DNA of 64,000 bases, from assembly GCF_003573695.1 (NCBI RefSeq), contig NC_039359.1, forward strand, positions 118,923,849 to 118,987,848, given 5' to 3'. Source of the DNA: Papaver somniferum. Taxonomy: Eukaryota > Streptophyta > Magnoliopsida > Ranunculales > Papaveraceae. The notes below the pieces were generated by a model. It had not been told where the DNA came from. It did not search any database and was given only the letters and a program-made list of their open reading frames with translations. The first letter of the stretch is position 1. Every line of letters starts with the position of its first letter. This document shows, piece after piece, positions 11,304 to 21,335 of the stretch. Made by a program: the position numbers and the translations under genes.

Positions 11304-13087
11304 TCAACTCGAACCGTATAACAGTAGCCGGAATAACTTTGGGTCTTTAAAACCAAAAAGAGCTGACAAAAGGAAACTGCAGTGAACCAAGAAAATGTAA
11401 AAGACTAGCATGCCCTTACCTAGTTTCTGGATAACTATCGCTAATTGCGGTTCAGGTTCAGGTTCTATGAAGGGGTCTAAATAGACTATTTTCCTCGGAT
11501 GCATTTCCTCATAGGTAGGATCCAAATTATTAGGTCCTAGAGTCTGGAAAAACTCAGATAAGAACCTGGAATCAAAAAATAACCTAAATAATTTAGGATC
11601 CTCTAAGTCAATTAGGTATGACTTACATAGTTGACCACAGTCAGAGTAGTGGTCATTCTGAAGCAAATGTGTCGATTCTAATTTCCTAAAGTACTTAGGC
11701 TTAGTCTCAGAACTTAATAAGTGATACATTTGAAATCTATACGTTCCCACAATTGGAAGAAAACTATTTGGTGGGAAAAAAAATCAATCTGGGTATCATA
11801 GCCTGGGGAAACCACATCAACCAGAGGATGGGTTTCTAACGACTGAACTTTTTTCAGGACATCATTAGGTTCGGGAAACCTAGTATGAAGATAATCTTGT
11901 AAGATAGTTGAGGTATTGATATCAAGTCCTATGTGAGGGGACTTTCTGAGAGTTAAAGGTAAAGCACTAGGAAAGTGATAATCACCCCCAAACTTAGAGT
12001 TTTTAGTGTCTCTAGATAGACTAGTCACAATCTCCCTAATTTCTAGATCATCAGATTCTTGGAAGTGGTCAATTGATTCTTCTAAGTTTTTATCAGGTAG
12101 TGCATCTTTACTCATCTCTACGGGTCTATGTTCTTCATTTAAGATTATTGTTTCTAAGTCGATAGACTCTAAAACAGCATTTTCAGAATAAACCCGTTCC
12201 TCTAAACCACTATCGGCTTCGTAATCAAAAGGAAATACTACATCGTCTAAAACGGTGGTATTCCTAATCAAATCCTCGTCCTCTTGAATAGGTGAATAAT
12301 CATAAAAATTATTTGGATTTGAAGTAGAAATAATATAATCACTATAAAGCTCAATTGGATTACTAGATTCCTGATCACTATGCCTACATATTTCAGATTC
12401 TTCATCACTACTATTCTCATCATCATAATAGTACGAAGATGATTGAACCTTATCTAAATAAGTAGTGTTACCAATTATAACCTCGTTATCTTGATTATGT
12501 GAAAAACTATCTTCATTCTCAAGGGTATTATTGGATACACTATATTGGCAATTCAAGTTATTTTGAGCAATACTTTCGTTCGTCTCTAACTCAAGTCTAC
12601 GTGTCGACTCAGCTATCCTCTCAAGGGTCTCTTCCAAAGAAAGTTCCCTTAGTGTAGGATCTAAGTTTTGAGTTAATCTATTGAGGATATCTTCTACAGA
12701 TTCAGTTGTTGTTGCAGTTCTTTCGTCCATAACTACGTTATTCACCTCATCTAATTTATACGTAGATTCAGCTAACTGACGTGATGACTCAGCTAAATTC
12801 CTGAGAGTCTCTTCTAGAGAAGGAATAGGAACTGAAGGATCATAATAAGGACTAATTTTCAATAGTTTGATTGTATCCTATAGAGACGAAGAACTAGTAC
12901 TATAATCTTCTTGCTCGTATGATTGATGCACGTGTGGATAGTAATTGGGCTCACCATGGTACGACCCATAACCTTCAAAAGGTTGGCGTTCCCAACCATT
13001 ATTCACACTATGGTCATAATAATGTCCATATTGTTCAGTTGGATAATTATATTCATTCTGATGGCTATTATAATACCAGTTTGACAT
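11304..13087 (-). pseudogene. NA-family ORF, second copy, broken
   Basis: This is a degenerate ORF of about 590 codons starting at 13087 (MSNWYYNSHQNEY) and ending at 11304. Order: a Tyr/His/Gly-rich N-terminus, two related helical segments (LRNLAESSRQLAEST and LERIAESTRRLELET), an acidic Ser/Asp/Glu-rich middle, the motif VVFPFDYEADSGLEER, and a C-terminal half with many Pro and Leu. A stop at 12878 and a frameshift at a run of eight A (about 11776-11783) break it. Compared with NA-1 it keeps about 70 residues more after the first helical segment. The function is unknown and no database family is recognised. A stop, a homopolymer slip and otherwise well-kept codons suggest that it was coding until lately. 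Confidence 0.75.
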
Positions 13088-14162
13088 TTTAACTACAAGG
13101 GAATTCTAAACAAGCACAAAGAAGGCTGACTCGACCACGACAAGCCTATTTTATCTAGCAAACAAAAAGCATGATGGCTCCCTTAGATTGTTTCTAGACT
13201 AGCTTCTATCTCTCGAAGGGGAATTTGTTACAGTTTGAGCAAACCCCTCTGGAACCAATCCGAGTCAAAGTAAGTTGAATTGAGGCGAGGGAAGCTCAGT
13301 GGAGATTTGATACCCAAGGCCTCACCGCTATCACAAGGCGGCGCAGTCACGCATTCAACTCACAGAAACCATTATGAACTTCGAGGTGTGCTTAAGAAAG
13401 TAACCAATATCCTTCGAAATTTTTTCCTAATAAGCGCGTTACCCTATCGGTCTCGTTCTAGTCAAGTTTTAAGCTTGGGTTCGCGTTAGGTTTCGTTTTC
13501 CTAAGGCGGGCAAGAAGGAAACGGTGATGAAATCCGAGTCCTTATCTTGATTTGGACAGGCCTTGCCCTTTACTAGGAAATTAAAAACAGTCCAAATTCG
13601 TCCTCAATCAATGAATCACCTTAAGGAATACAGTAACTCGGTTACAGGAGATTCGCGAGTGTTTCGATGGACTTACCTCCCGTACCAGACGGGGGATGAA
13701 CCGTTGAAGTCGACTCGGGCCACGACTCCTATGTCATGTACGAACCCAAGGGGCCGAGACGATATCGTAATCGCCGTCCTTCCCTGCACACAGTTTATAT
13801 AATTTTTTTTTTTAATAATACCCTTCCGTAGGGTTAAAAAAAAATAAAAAAAAAATGTCCAAAAGTCCAGAATAAAGTCCAAATAAAAAGTCCAAAAATT
13901 ACAAAAATTATGAAAAATAAAGCCTATTTACAAATTCTAAAAAATAAATAAAAGCTATATACAAAAAAAAATAATAATAAAAATTAAATCCTAAAAAAAA
14001 ATTATGTCTTTTTTTTCTTCTCTTTTAGCTTTTAGCTTTAAGCTTTTTGTTCCCAAGTCCTTAGTATTCCACTCGAACCTGTAAATCAAAGACACAAAAA
14101 AGAAACGTAAAAAGGAACAAATAATAGTAAAAAAAAAACCTAAAAACAAATCTATAAACAAG
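13088..14162 (-). other. NA-2 5' leader
   Basis: This is untranslated leader between primer site and ORF. It includes a GC-richer part (13280-13790) and an A-rich low-complexity part (13800-14010) with repeated AGTCCAAA words. Open frames here lack a homologue in the other copy, where this region is outside the window, so I do not call them. Confidence 0.6.
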
Positions 14163-14180
14163 TCCGCATCGGCGGCGCCA
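14163..14180 (-). promoter_or_regulatory. Primer-binding site of NA-2
   Basis: On the - strand the sequence three bases after the 5' LTR is TGGCGCCGCCGATGCGGA. The first part (TGGCGCCG) matches the Asp-tRNA-type primer site used by Athila and related Gypsy elements, and by the Athila element here (TGGCGCCGCTGCCGGGGA at 38000-38017). The second part differs, so the tRNA used is uncertain. Confidence 0.75.
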
Positions 14181-14183
14181 TTT

Positions 14184-15728
14184 TGTTATAGTAATTTTAA
14201 TGCGGTAAATAAGGATTCGATGCTCGGACTTGAAAAGATTTTTAAAACAAAAATATATACACAATATTTGTCACAGGATCAAGAGACACTACGACACATG
14301 ATTCCACCATTAATCATTCACACAATTCATATATTTATTCGAAACAATTATAGCTCAAATCATAAGGACTCTCATTCTTGCCAAGGTAGATTTTTAGAAT
14401 ATTTATTGTATATCACTAGCATGACGCATCAAAAGCACTACGACCAAGCATACATCATCATACGATATCACAACCAATTAAGAAAAATCATAAATCGATT
14501 AATAAAAAGTGCAAATAGTCAAAAAAAGAATTAATATAATTATCATATGCGTAAATAACGGCTTCCTCCATCATCCCAGTATTGGGGTTTATCTAATCAT
14601 AATAATCATGTTCTCAAAATATATATTTGATGTTCAAAGTATGATTAAAAGAGTCAAAAAAGTATAAAACAGTGAATCTACGACCCACAAAAGGCGTCCA
14701 GAAATCAACGATAGAAGTTTACTGCTGTAAAACAATGATACTTAGCTGCTTCTGTTGACGCTGCGGGAAATAAGACTGCTCTGTGCAGTCTGTTCTTCGT
14801 GTTCTTCAAGGTCCTCTAATGGCAGCAGAAGCAGTTGCAGGTGGGAATTGTTGTTAATCCTTCTTCTTCGCTCCTCTGCGTCCCAAACCTTCCCCAAACT
14901 CTTGATAAAAAAAACTCTCTACCACTTCTCAACAGCCTTTATATACACAACAGGGTCCAAATAACTCGATTAAATCCGAGTTTATCTCCCTTTTTCTTCA
15001 CGTGTAGTTGAGAGAGAAATCTATTTTCTGTTGCTTTCTACGCGTCTGTTAGCTATAAAATAGCCACCAAACTCTTCCTATGACTTGAACGGGACCAAAT
15101 ACATGATTATCCAGCGTAAAAGTCTCCCAAAATCTCCACAAAATCTTCGACAGTGAACAGCAGGACACGTCTCTCTGCCTGGACTTTGATATCTTCTTCC
15201 GGCTTATCCAGCCCAATTGGTTGGGTCTAATTGCTTGCAACAGGCCTGTTATGTCTTCTGGAGTCCATACGTACCAAATACATCCATTGAATCTCCTCAA
15301 AACTCACTCAAATTCCACTTTCAAAACTGTTCTTCGCTGCTGCCATTTTTCCCGCCAGTTTCTGTTTTGAATTTTGAGAAGGAAACTGACCTCCCCCTAA
15401 TCCGGTTATGGTGTCCCTTTAGCACATGCCCCTGAAATGGGGTGCCCCTTATCCAACTTAGGAGTGCCTTTAGCAATTCTTCTGGGATGTTTTCCGCACT
15501 TTTTCGTGGTTCCTCCGAGCTATTTTTGGGGTACTTCCGGTACACTTCTGAGGAGCTTCCGGTATGCTATCTACAGAGGTCCAAATGCCATATTTTTAGC
15601 CAATTTTGCCGCAAAACCTTATTCTTCTAAAAACACCTACAAATAAATAAAATAACCAAATAAGTACAGAATCGAGCACTAACACTATATACAATTGAGA
15701 TATATTAGACACATAAATGCGTCTATCA
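14184..15728 (-). repeat. 5' LTR of NA-2
   Basis: This 1545-bp LTR in - orientation starts TGATAGACGC at 15728 and ends TATAACA at 14184. CCTAC follows outside. It is nearly identical to 8516-10056. Confidence 0.93.
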
Positions 15729-15733
15729 CCTAC

Positions 15734-16034
15734 CTACTAGGGCTAGAACTTAATCCCGCTAAATCAAAAAGTCACCCAAACCATGAGGGTTCACAATATA
15801 TGAGATCGAATATTAAGGTAATAAAACCGAAATTAAATATCCCATAAACATACATAGCAATAAGGTAAAAACAATTAAGCACGGGCTATGTAAACCAAAA
15901 ACTATCACAAGAAAAATTACTAATCAAATAATTTTATTCATAATAGTTTTATTCATAAGAGACCAAAATACAATCAATGAAAGAAATCAAAAATTGATGT
16001 CTATTAAACTAGATTAAGTATTACAGCAAATAAC
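15734..16034. other. AT-rich DNA 3' of the Copia gag
   Basis: No ORF is seen. Before NA-2 inserted, this stretch was joined to 8515. It probably belongs to the same degraded Copia copy as the gag that follows. Confidence 0.4.
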
Positions 16035-16286
16035 TTAATCTCTAGTGGTGCTCTCTCGTTTCTTGTGAAGATTGCTTTCTAAAACTGGATTCAAGTTCCT
16101 CTGAGTACTTCCTATTTCAGTAGATATGTTCATCTCTTGCAGTTGAGAATGAAGGTTTGCTAGTACTTCTTTCGAATCCTTTAACATTAGTTCATGATAT
16201 CTAATGCAACCTTTAACAGAGTGAATCTGTTTTCTTAGAGAGTCTTGAGGATCATCATAAAAAGGAACATCATGAGCTTCAGTCAT
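16035..16286 (-). CDS. Small ORF near Copia gag, unknown
   Basis: This 83-codon ORF (MTEAHDVPFYDDPQDSL... ending at 16035) is rich in charged residues, with a helical middle (YHELMLKDSKEVLANLHSQL). It lies 285 bp downstream of the gag remnant on the same strand. It may be the C-terminal piece of the same Copia polyprotein or an accessory ORF. I do not recognise it, and no second copy exists in the window to test conservation. Confidence 0.35.
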   Translation of the reverse strand: MTEAHDVPFYDDPQDSLRKQIHSVKGCIRYHELMLKDSKEVLANLHSQLQEMNISTEIGSTQRNLNPVLESNLHKKRESTTRD

Positions 16287-16570
16287 AACTGACGCACAGA
16301 GTGCTAGTTCATCAAAAGATGAATTTTCTTTTCCGATTTCTCCATTGAAATATAATAGTCTTCTTTCGGACAGGAAGATGATTTATAAGATAGGAGAAAA
16401 TCAAGGAATATCTAAAATCTTGGTTAAAGTAAACCGAAATTATTCTTTCCAAAAATAAGAAATATTCAATATTTTTCACTAAAGAAACGAATATGAATAA
16501 TTTGCCCAGATTTATGCTTCCTCACGATCAGAATTTTGGGCAACAAGTGAGGATGAAAAACTCAACACCA

Positions 16571-17830
16571 TTAGTGTGTGTTGAGGTGAGAATTATCCTC
16601 ACCTTTCTTATCCGAAACATCCTTAGGATGATTTATCAACACAGTGGACTGAGTTTCCTTCTGTTCTTCCTCTCTCTTGTAATTGCCAGAGTTTGCAATC
16701 AGTTTTTGAAAACCCAAAAACTTGCTAGTCTTTCTTATCCCTTTTCGAAGGACTTGAAAGAGTTTGATTTCGCAACGGATTTTAGCGAGATCATTTTCTT
16801 CACATGAAGAGCTTCTTGTGTCATCAGAAAAAATGGTTTCCGATTCTCTTGGTATTTCACAATATTTTTCTGGTTCATATTCTACCATACAGGTTTTATC
16901 TGGGATGGAATTTAAAAGAGTTTTCAAGATCAAGGCTTAACCTTTTATTTTTCTTAATTTCTAACTCAAGTTTTTCTAGGAGTTGATTAGATTCACTGGA
17001 ATCATCACAGTTAGAGTTGGAAAAAAGTGCATTGCAATTAGATATTTCTTCATTGGATTCTTCCTCTGGAATATCATCAAGAGTGGAGACATATGCTCTG
17101 TTGCACTTTCTATTTCTTCTGCTGGGACAGTTTTTTTCCATATGACCGATTTTACGGCACTTGAAGCATTGAACTTCATCATTACCGTTTTTATGGCAAA
17201 CTGACAATGTATCAGGAACATGCTTATCGCCAAATAATATGTTCTTAATTCATTGTGCAAGAAGCACAGTAGTTGAATCAAGCTCCTTTTCAACAGTACC
17301 ATAACCTTTTGGCAACGTTTCCCAGTTTCATTCTTCAGCAGAATTTCTTTATCAAAGATATTTAACTTTCCTACAAGGGAGCTTCGATAAAGTGTAGAAA
17401 GATAATTTCCTTCTATTATGGCATGTTTCTTAGACTCGTATCTGGATGGTAACGATCTGAGAATTTTGCAAACTATTTCCTTTCAGGTATTTCCTTTCCA
17501 AGGAGAATGATGCATTAACAATCTCAGAAAGTTTAGAGTTAAACTCCTCGAAGGTGTCGTTATCATCCATATGGAGATGTTCCCATTCAAATGAAAGGAT
17601 GAGAAGTCTAGATTCTTATTCAGATTCATCTCCTTCGAATACAGTCTCAAGAATATCCCATGCTTCTTTAGAAGTTCTGCAAGATAGCACATGATGAAGA
17701 AGATCATCACTAACTGCATGTATAATGGTGTTTAAGCCATCAGAATTCTGTTTTGCAAGAATCCTTTATTCAAGAGTATACGACGCTAGTCGTTTGAAAT
17801 CTGACTCCGAATAATCTATCGGACGTTGGT
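16571..17830 (-). pseudogene. gag: Copia-type gag remnant with CCHC zinc knuckle
   Basis: Read from 17830 downward, fragments in shifting frames give a typical plant Copia gag. A UBN2-like part comes first (AVSDDLLHHVLSCRTSKEAW, about 17660-17720), then a DNDTFEEFNSKL region (about 17530-17570), then a zinc knuckle CFKCRKIGHMEKNC (about 17130-17170; spacing CX2CX4HX4C intact), and an acidic and coiled-coil tail (LLEKLELEIKKNKRL). At least four frameshifts or stops are needed. No protease, integrase or RT follows. Gag would package element RNA in cytoplasmic particles; this copy cannot make it. Confidence 0.75.
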
Positions 17831-17831
17831 A

Positions 17832-18342
17832 TCAGTGGGAGACTGATTGGGGTTCAACTATAGTCCAGTCCGAAGTTAGCTTGGAGTAGGCTAGTGTCTG
17901 CAGCGGCTTAATACAGTGTGTATTCAATCTGGACTAGGTCCCGGGGTTTTTCTGCATTTGCAGTTTCCTCGTTAACAAAACTTTTGGTGTCTATGTTATT
18001 TATTTTCCGCATTATATTTTTTTATATAATTGAAATAATACAGGTTGTGCGTTAAAGATCATCAATTGGAAATCCGACCTTTGGTTGTTGATTGATATTG
18101 ATTGATCCTTGAACATTGGTCTTTGGTACTGTCCAAGTTATCTCTCTTTGATAAAGACTCGCAGATTTCCGTTTGCTTGAGTAAAGATCAAATCGAGAGA
18201 TTGAGATATAAACACTTTGATAAATCTTTTTATTGATTGGGTCTAACTGTCTAGTTGATTCTCATAAAAAGTATATTGGAGTTTGTCCATACAGATTGCT
18301 AAGCGTTATAATGGGTGGTGTTGTTAGACCCCCGCTTTTTCA
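17832..18342 (+). repeat. 3' end fragment of Y-type LTR (+)
   Basis: This closely matches 7246-7759, from TCAGTGGGAGACTGATTGGG to the terminal GCTTTTTCA. It is cut on the left where the gag remnant begins. On the right a chromovirus fragment follows directly, without a primer site. Confidence 0.85.
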
Positions 18343-21082
18343 GTCCTCATTTACAAAAAACAGTGGTGGAGCAGTTGGTACAAGAGCTATTGGATGCTCA
18401 ATTTATCTAAGAAAATCACAGCCCTTTTGCATCACCAATTCTATTGATCAAGAAAAAAATATGGCTCTTGGAGATTTTGTGTTGATTACAGAAAATTAAA
18501 TGACATGACAGTTAAAGATAAGTTCCCTATTCCATTAATTTATGATTTGTTGAATGAACTCAATGGTGCAGTCATTTTTTCTAAGATTAACTTGAAATCT
18601 GGTTATTATCAAATTTTGATGGATTTAGCTGACATCCATAAAACTGCTTTTAGAACCCATCAAGGATATTATGAATTCATAGTTATGCCATTTGGTTTAA
18701 CCAATGCTTCTGCTACTTTTCAGTCCTTGATGAACATTATATTTAAACCATTTTGAAGAAAGTTTATTTTGGTTTTTTTTGATGATATCTTGATTTATGG
18801 CAAATCCGTAGAAGAGCATGATATTCGTCTTTCACAAACAATTGAATTGTTGAGACAACATTCTCTCTTTGCTAACAAGAACAAGTGTTGTTTTGCTCAA
18901 CCAAGACTTTCTTATTTGGGACACTTAATTACTTCTGAGGGTGTTGCTGACCCTGAAAAGATTGAAGCTATGCTGAACTGGCCTCAACCAACTAAACTTA
19001 TGCAACTCAGGGGTTTCTTGGTATTAACTGGTTACTATAGAAGATTTATTAAGGGCTATGGCAACATCCGCAAACCCTTAATTGATATGCTTAAGAAGGA
19101 CTCTTTTTCTTGGTCTCCATAAGCACTTCAAGCCTTTGTAGCTCTCAAGTCTGCAATGACCTCTGCTCCAGTCTTGGCTCTACCTGACTTTTCCAAGCCT
19201 TTTGTGCTAGAAAATGATGCTTGTTCTACAGGTGTGGGAGCAGTATTGATGCAAGAGGACAATCCAATTGCCTTCTACAGTAAACCACTGGGTCCTCAAG
19301 CCTTGGCCTTATCCACTTATGAAAAGGAGTTATTAGCCATTGTGATGTCTGTGCAAAAATGGAAGTATTATTTGTCTCAACACCAGTTTATTATTCACAC
19401 TGACCATTAGAGTCTTAAGTACTTCATGGAGCAAAGAATTACTACTGTATTGCATCAGAAGTGGCTTATGAAGTTGTTGGGCTTGAACTATGTGATTAAA
19501 TATAAGAAAGGGTTGGACAATAAAGCAGCAGATGCCTTATCTAGAATGCCTCACTCTGCTCCAGCTTGTAACTCTCTATCAGTGGATCAACCCCAATGGA
19601 CTCAAGATATTATATCCAGCTACTTTGAAGATTCTCATCCTCAACAGCTGTTGTCACAACTACTTATTTCTCCATCTGATTCCTTATATACCTTGCACCA
19701 GGGCATTCTGAGATATAAGTCAAGATTGTATGTGGGTTCATGCAAGGATATTAGACACCAAATCATGCACTCAGTGCATTCATCAGCTGTGGGTGGTCAT
19801 TCTGGAATGATGGGGACTTACAACAGAGCAAAATCTTATTTCTATTGGCCAAAAATAAAAGAAGCCATCTTCAAGTTTGTTGATGAATGTGATATCTACC
19901 AATGCAACAAGCATGAACTTTCTTCTCCTACTGGACTGTTACATCCTCTGCCAATTCCATACACTGCTTGGCAGCATATCTCTATGGACTTCATTGAAGG
20001 CCTGCCAATGTCATTTAGGAAGAATGTTATCTTAGTGGTGGTTGATAGACTGACCAAGTACATTAAATTCATTTCATTGAGCCATCCATTAACTGCCATC
20101 TCTATTGCCAAGGAATTCATGCACCATGTTTTCAATCTTCATGGCATGCCAGCTTCCATTGTCTCAGATAGAGATAAGGTATTCCTCAGCATTTTTGGCA
20201 ACATTTATTTAAGTCATTAGGCACTACATTAAACCTCGGTACCTCTTACCATACTCAAATTGATGGTCAGACTGAGAGAACAAATGCATGTTTAGAACAA
20301 TATTTAAGGTGCATGACTAGCTCTTCCCCTAAACTGTGGCTCAATTGGTTGGCCTTGGATGAGTGGTGGTTTAACACCAACTTTCACACTAGCCTCAAGA
20401 TGACACCCTTTCAGGCTCTATATGTTTATACTCCACCACATTTGGCATTCCCTGTCCATGCTACTACTTCAGTTGCTGCTGTACAAGACTATCTGCAAGC
20501 CAGAGATCACATGCTTCAACTGTTGAAAGAATATCTGACAAAGGATCAACACAGGATGAAACAGTTTGTTGATGCTCACAGAACTGACAGGTCCTTCTCA
20601 GTTGGAGATATGGTGTATTTGAAGTTACAGCCCTATAGGCAATCATTTGTGTCTTTAAGGACAAATGTTAAGCTGTCTGCAAGATACTTTGGTCCTTTTG
20701 AGATTTTGCAGAAACTTGGAGTTGTGGCTTATAAACTTCAACTACCACTGGGTTCTAGGATACATCCTGTGTTTTGAAGAAGAAGATTGTCCAACATCAC
20801 ATTCCAGCTAGCACTTTTCCCTTGGTGGACTCATCTGGTACCTTCATTGTTCTTCCAGCTGCTGTTTTGGATTCCAGGCACATAGTCAGGGGAGATTCCA
20901 CAGTATTGCATGTACTTATTCAATGGGCTGGCTCTGCACCAGAATATGCCACTTTGGAAGAAGCAAGTCACATACAGTCCCACTTCCCAGACTTCATCCT
21001 TGAGGACAAGGATGTGCCAAGGAGAGGGTATTGTCATGTAACTAAATGGGTCAATAGATGTCTAATTCTGTCATGGGATTGA
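18343..21082 (+). pseudogene. pol: Chromovirus (Ty3/Gypsy) pol remnant: RT, RNase H, integrase, chromodomain
   Basis: Domains in order: the RT start (VEQLVQELLDAQFI, about 18362), the RT core with [23 protein letters not shown] and VFFDDILIY (18505-18850), RNase H (NDACSTGVGAVL, YEKELLAIV, HTDH and DNKAADALSR, 19156-19550), integrase with the CDIYQC zinc-site part, MDFIEG, SDRDKVF and TERTNACLE (19780-20320), and a C-terminal chromodomain-like end (VLIQWAGSAPEYATLEE, FPDFILEDK, about 20920-21005). The first RT Asp (usually KIDLxSGY) is Asn here. In-frame stops occur after FKPF, after SWSP, within HTDH-SLKYF and after HPVF, and frame changes occur near 18400-18500 and 20215. Gag, protease and the 5' half are missing. 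Confidence 0.9.
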
Positions 21083-21335
21083 TGGCCTTGTAATACGTTT
21101 ATCTTTGGCAAGATCCATTTAGCTTAAGTCTATTAGGGCACCTGTTTTGTTATTACCACCTAAGGGGTGTGAGTAGTAGTTTTGTAATCACCCAATGAGT
21201 GAACTGTTTTATCTTGCGGCTATTTATTGGCTGTTGGTTCTTGTAAGAAGAACAAGTTGAATTTAATCAAGAAATTGATAAGTCTCTACCTTAAGAAGGA
21301 GAGTAGGTTATTGTTGGTAATTGAGTCTGCGAATT
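21083..21335 (+). other. Chromovirus 3' noncoding or LTR scrap
   Basis: The sequence after the pol stop contains words usual for the 3' end of such elements (a purine-rich AAGAAGGAGAGTAGG stretch at 21291-21305), but a second LTR copy is not in the window, so LTR limits cannot be set. Confidence 0.4.

Larger units (their letters stand above)
8516..15728 (-). mobile_element. NA-2: complete non-autonomous Athila-related LTR retrotransposon
   Basis: This is a 7213-bp element on the - strand. It is flanked by a perfect 5-bp target duplication, CCTAC at 8511-8515 and 15729-15733. It has two LTRs (14184-15728 is 5', 8516-10056 is 3'), a primer site inside the 5' LTR, a 4127-bp internal region with one degenerate ORF, and a polypurine stretch next to the 3' LTR. 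No pol domains are found. The similar LTR lengths and near-identical sequence suggest a fairly recent insertion, although the ORF is already broken. Together with NA-1 it makes a long inverted pair around the palindrome at 4858-7759. Confidence 0.93.

Noticed and set aside
13280..13489. Open frame of 69 codons on the + strand with a GC-richer composition
   Set aside because: It lies antisense in the NA-2 leader, has no start context or known similarity, and the equivalent part of NA-1 is outside the window.
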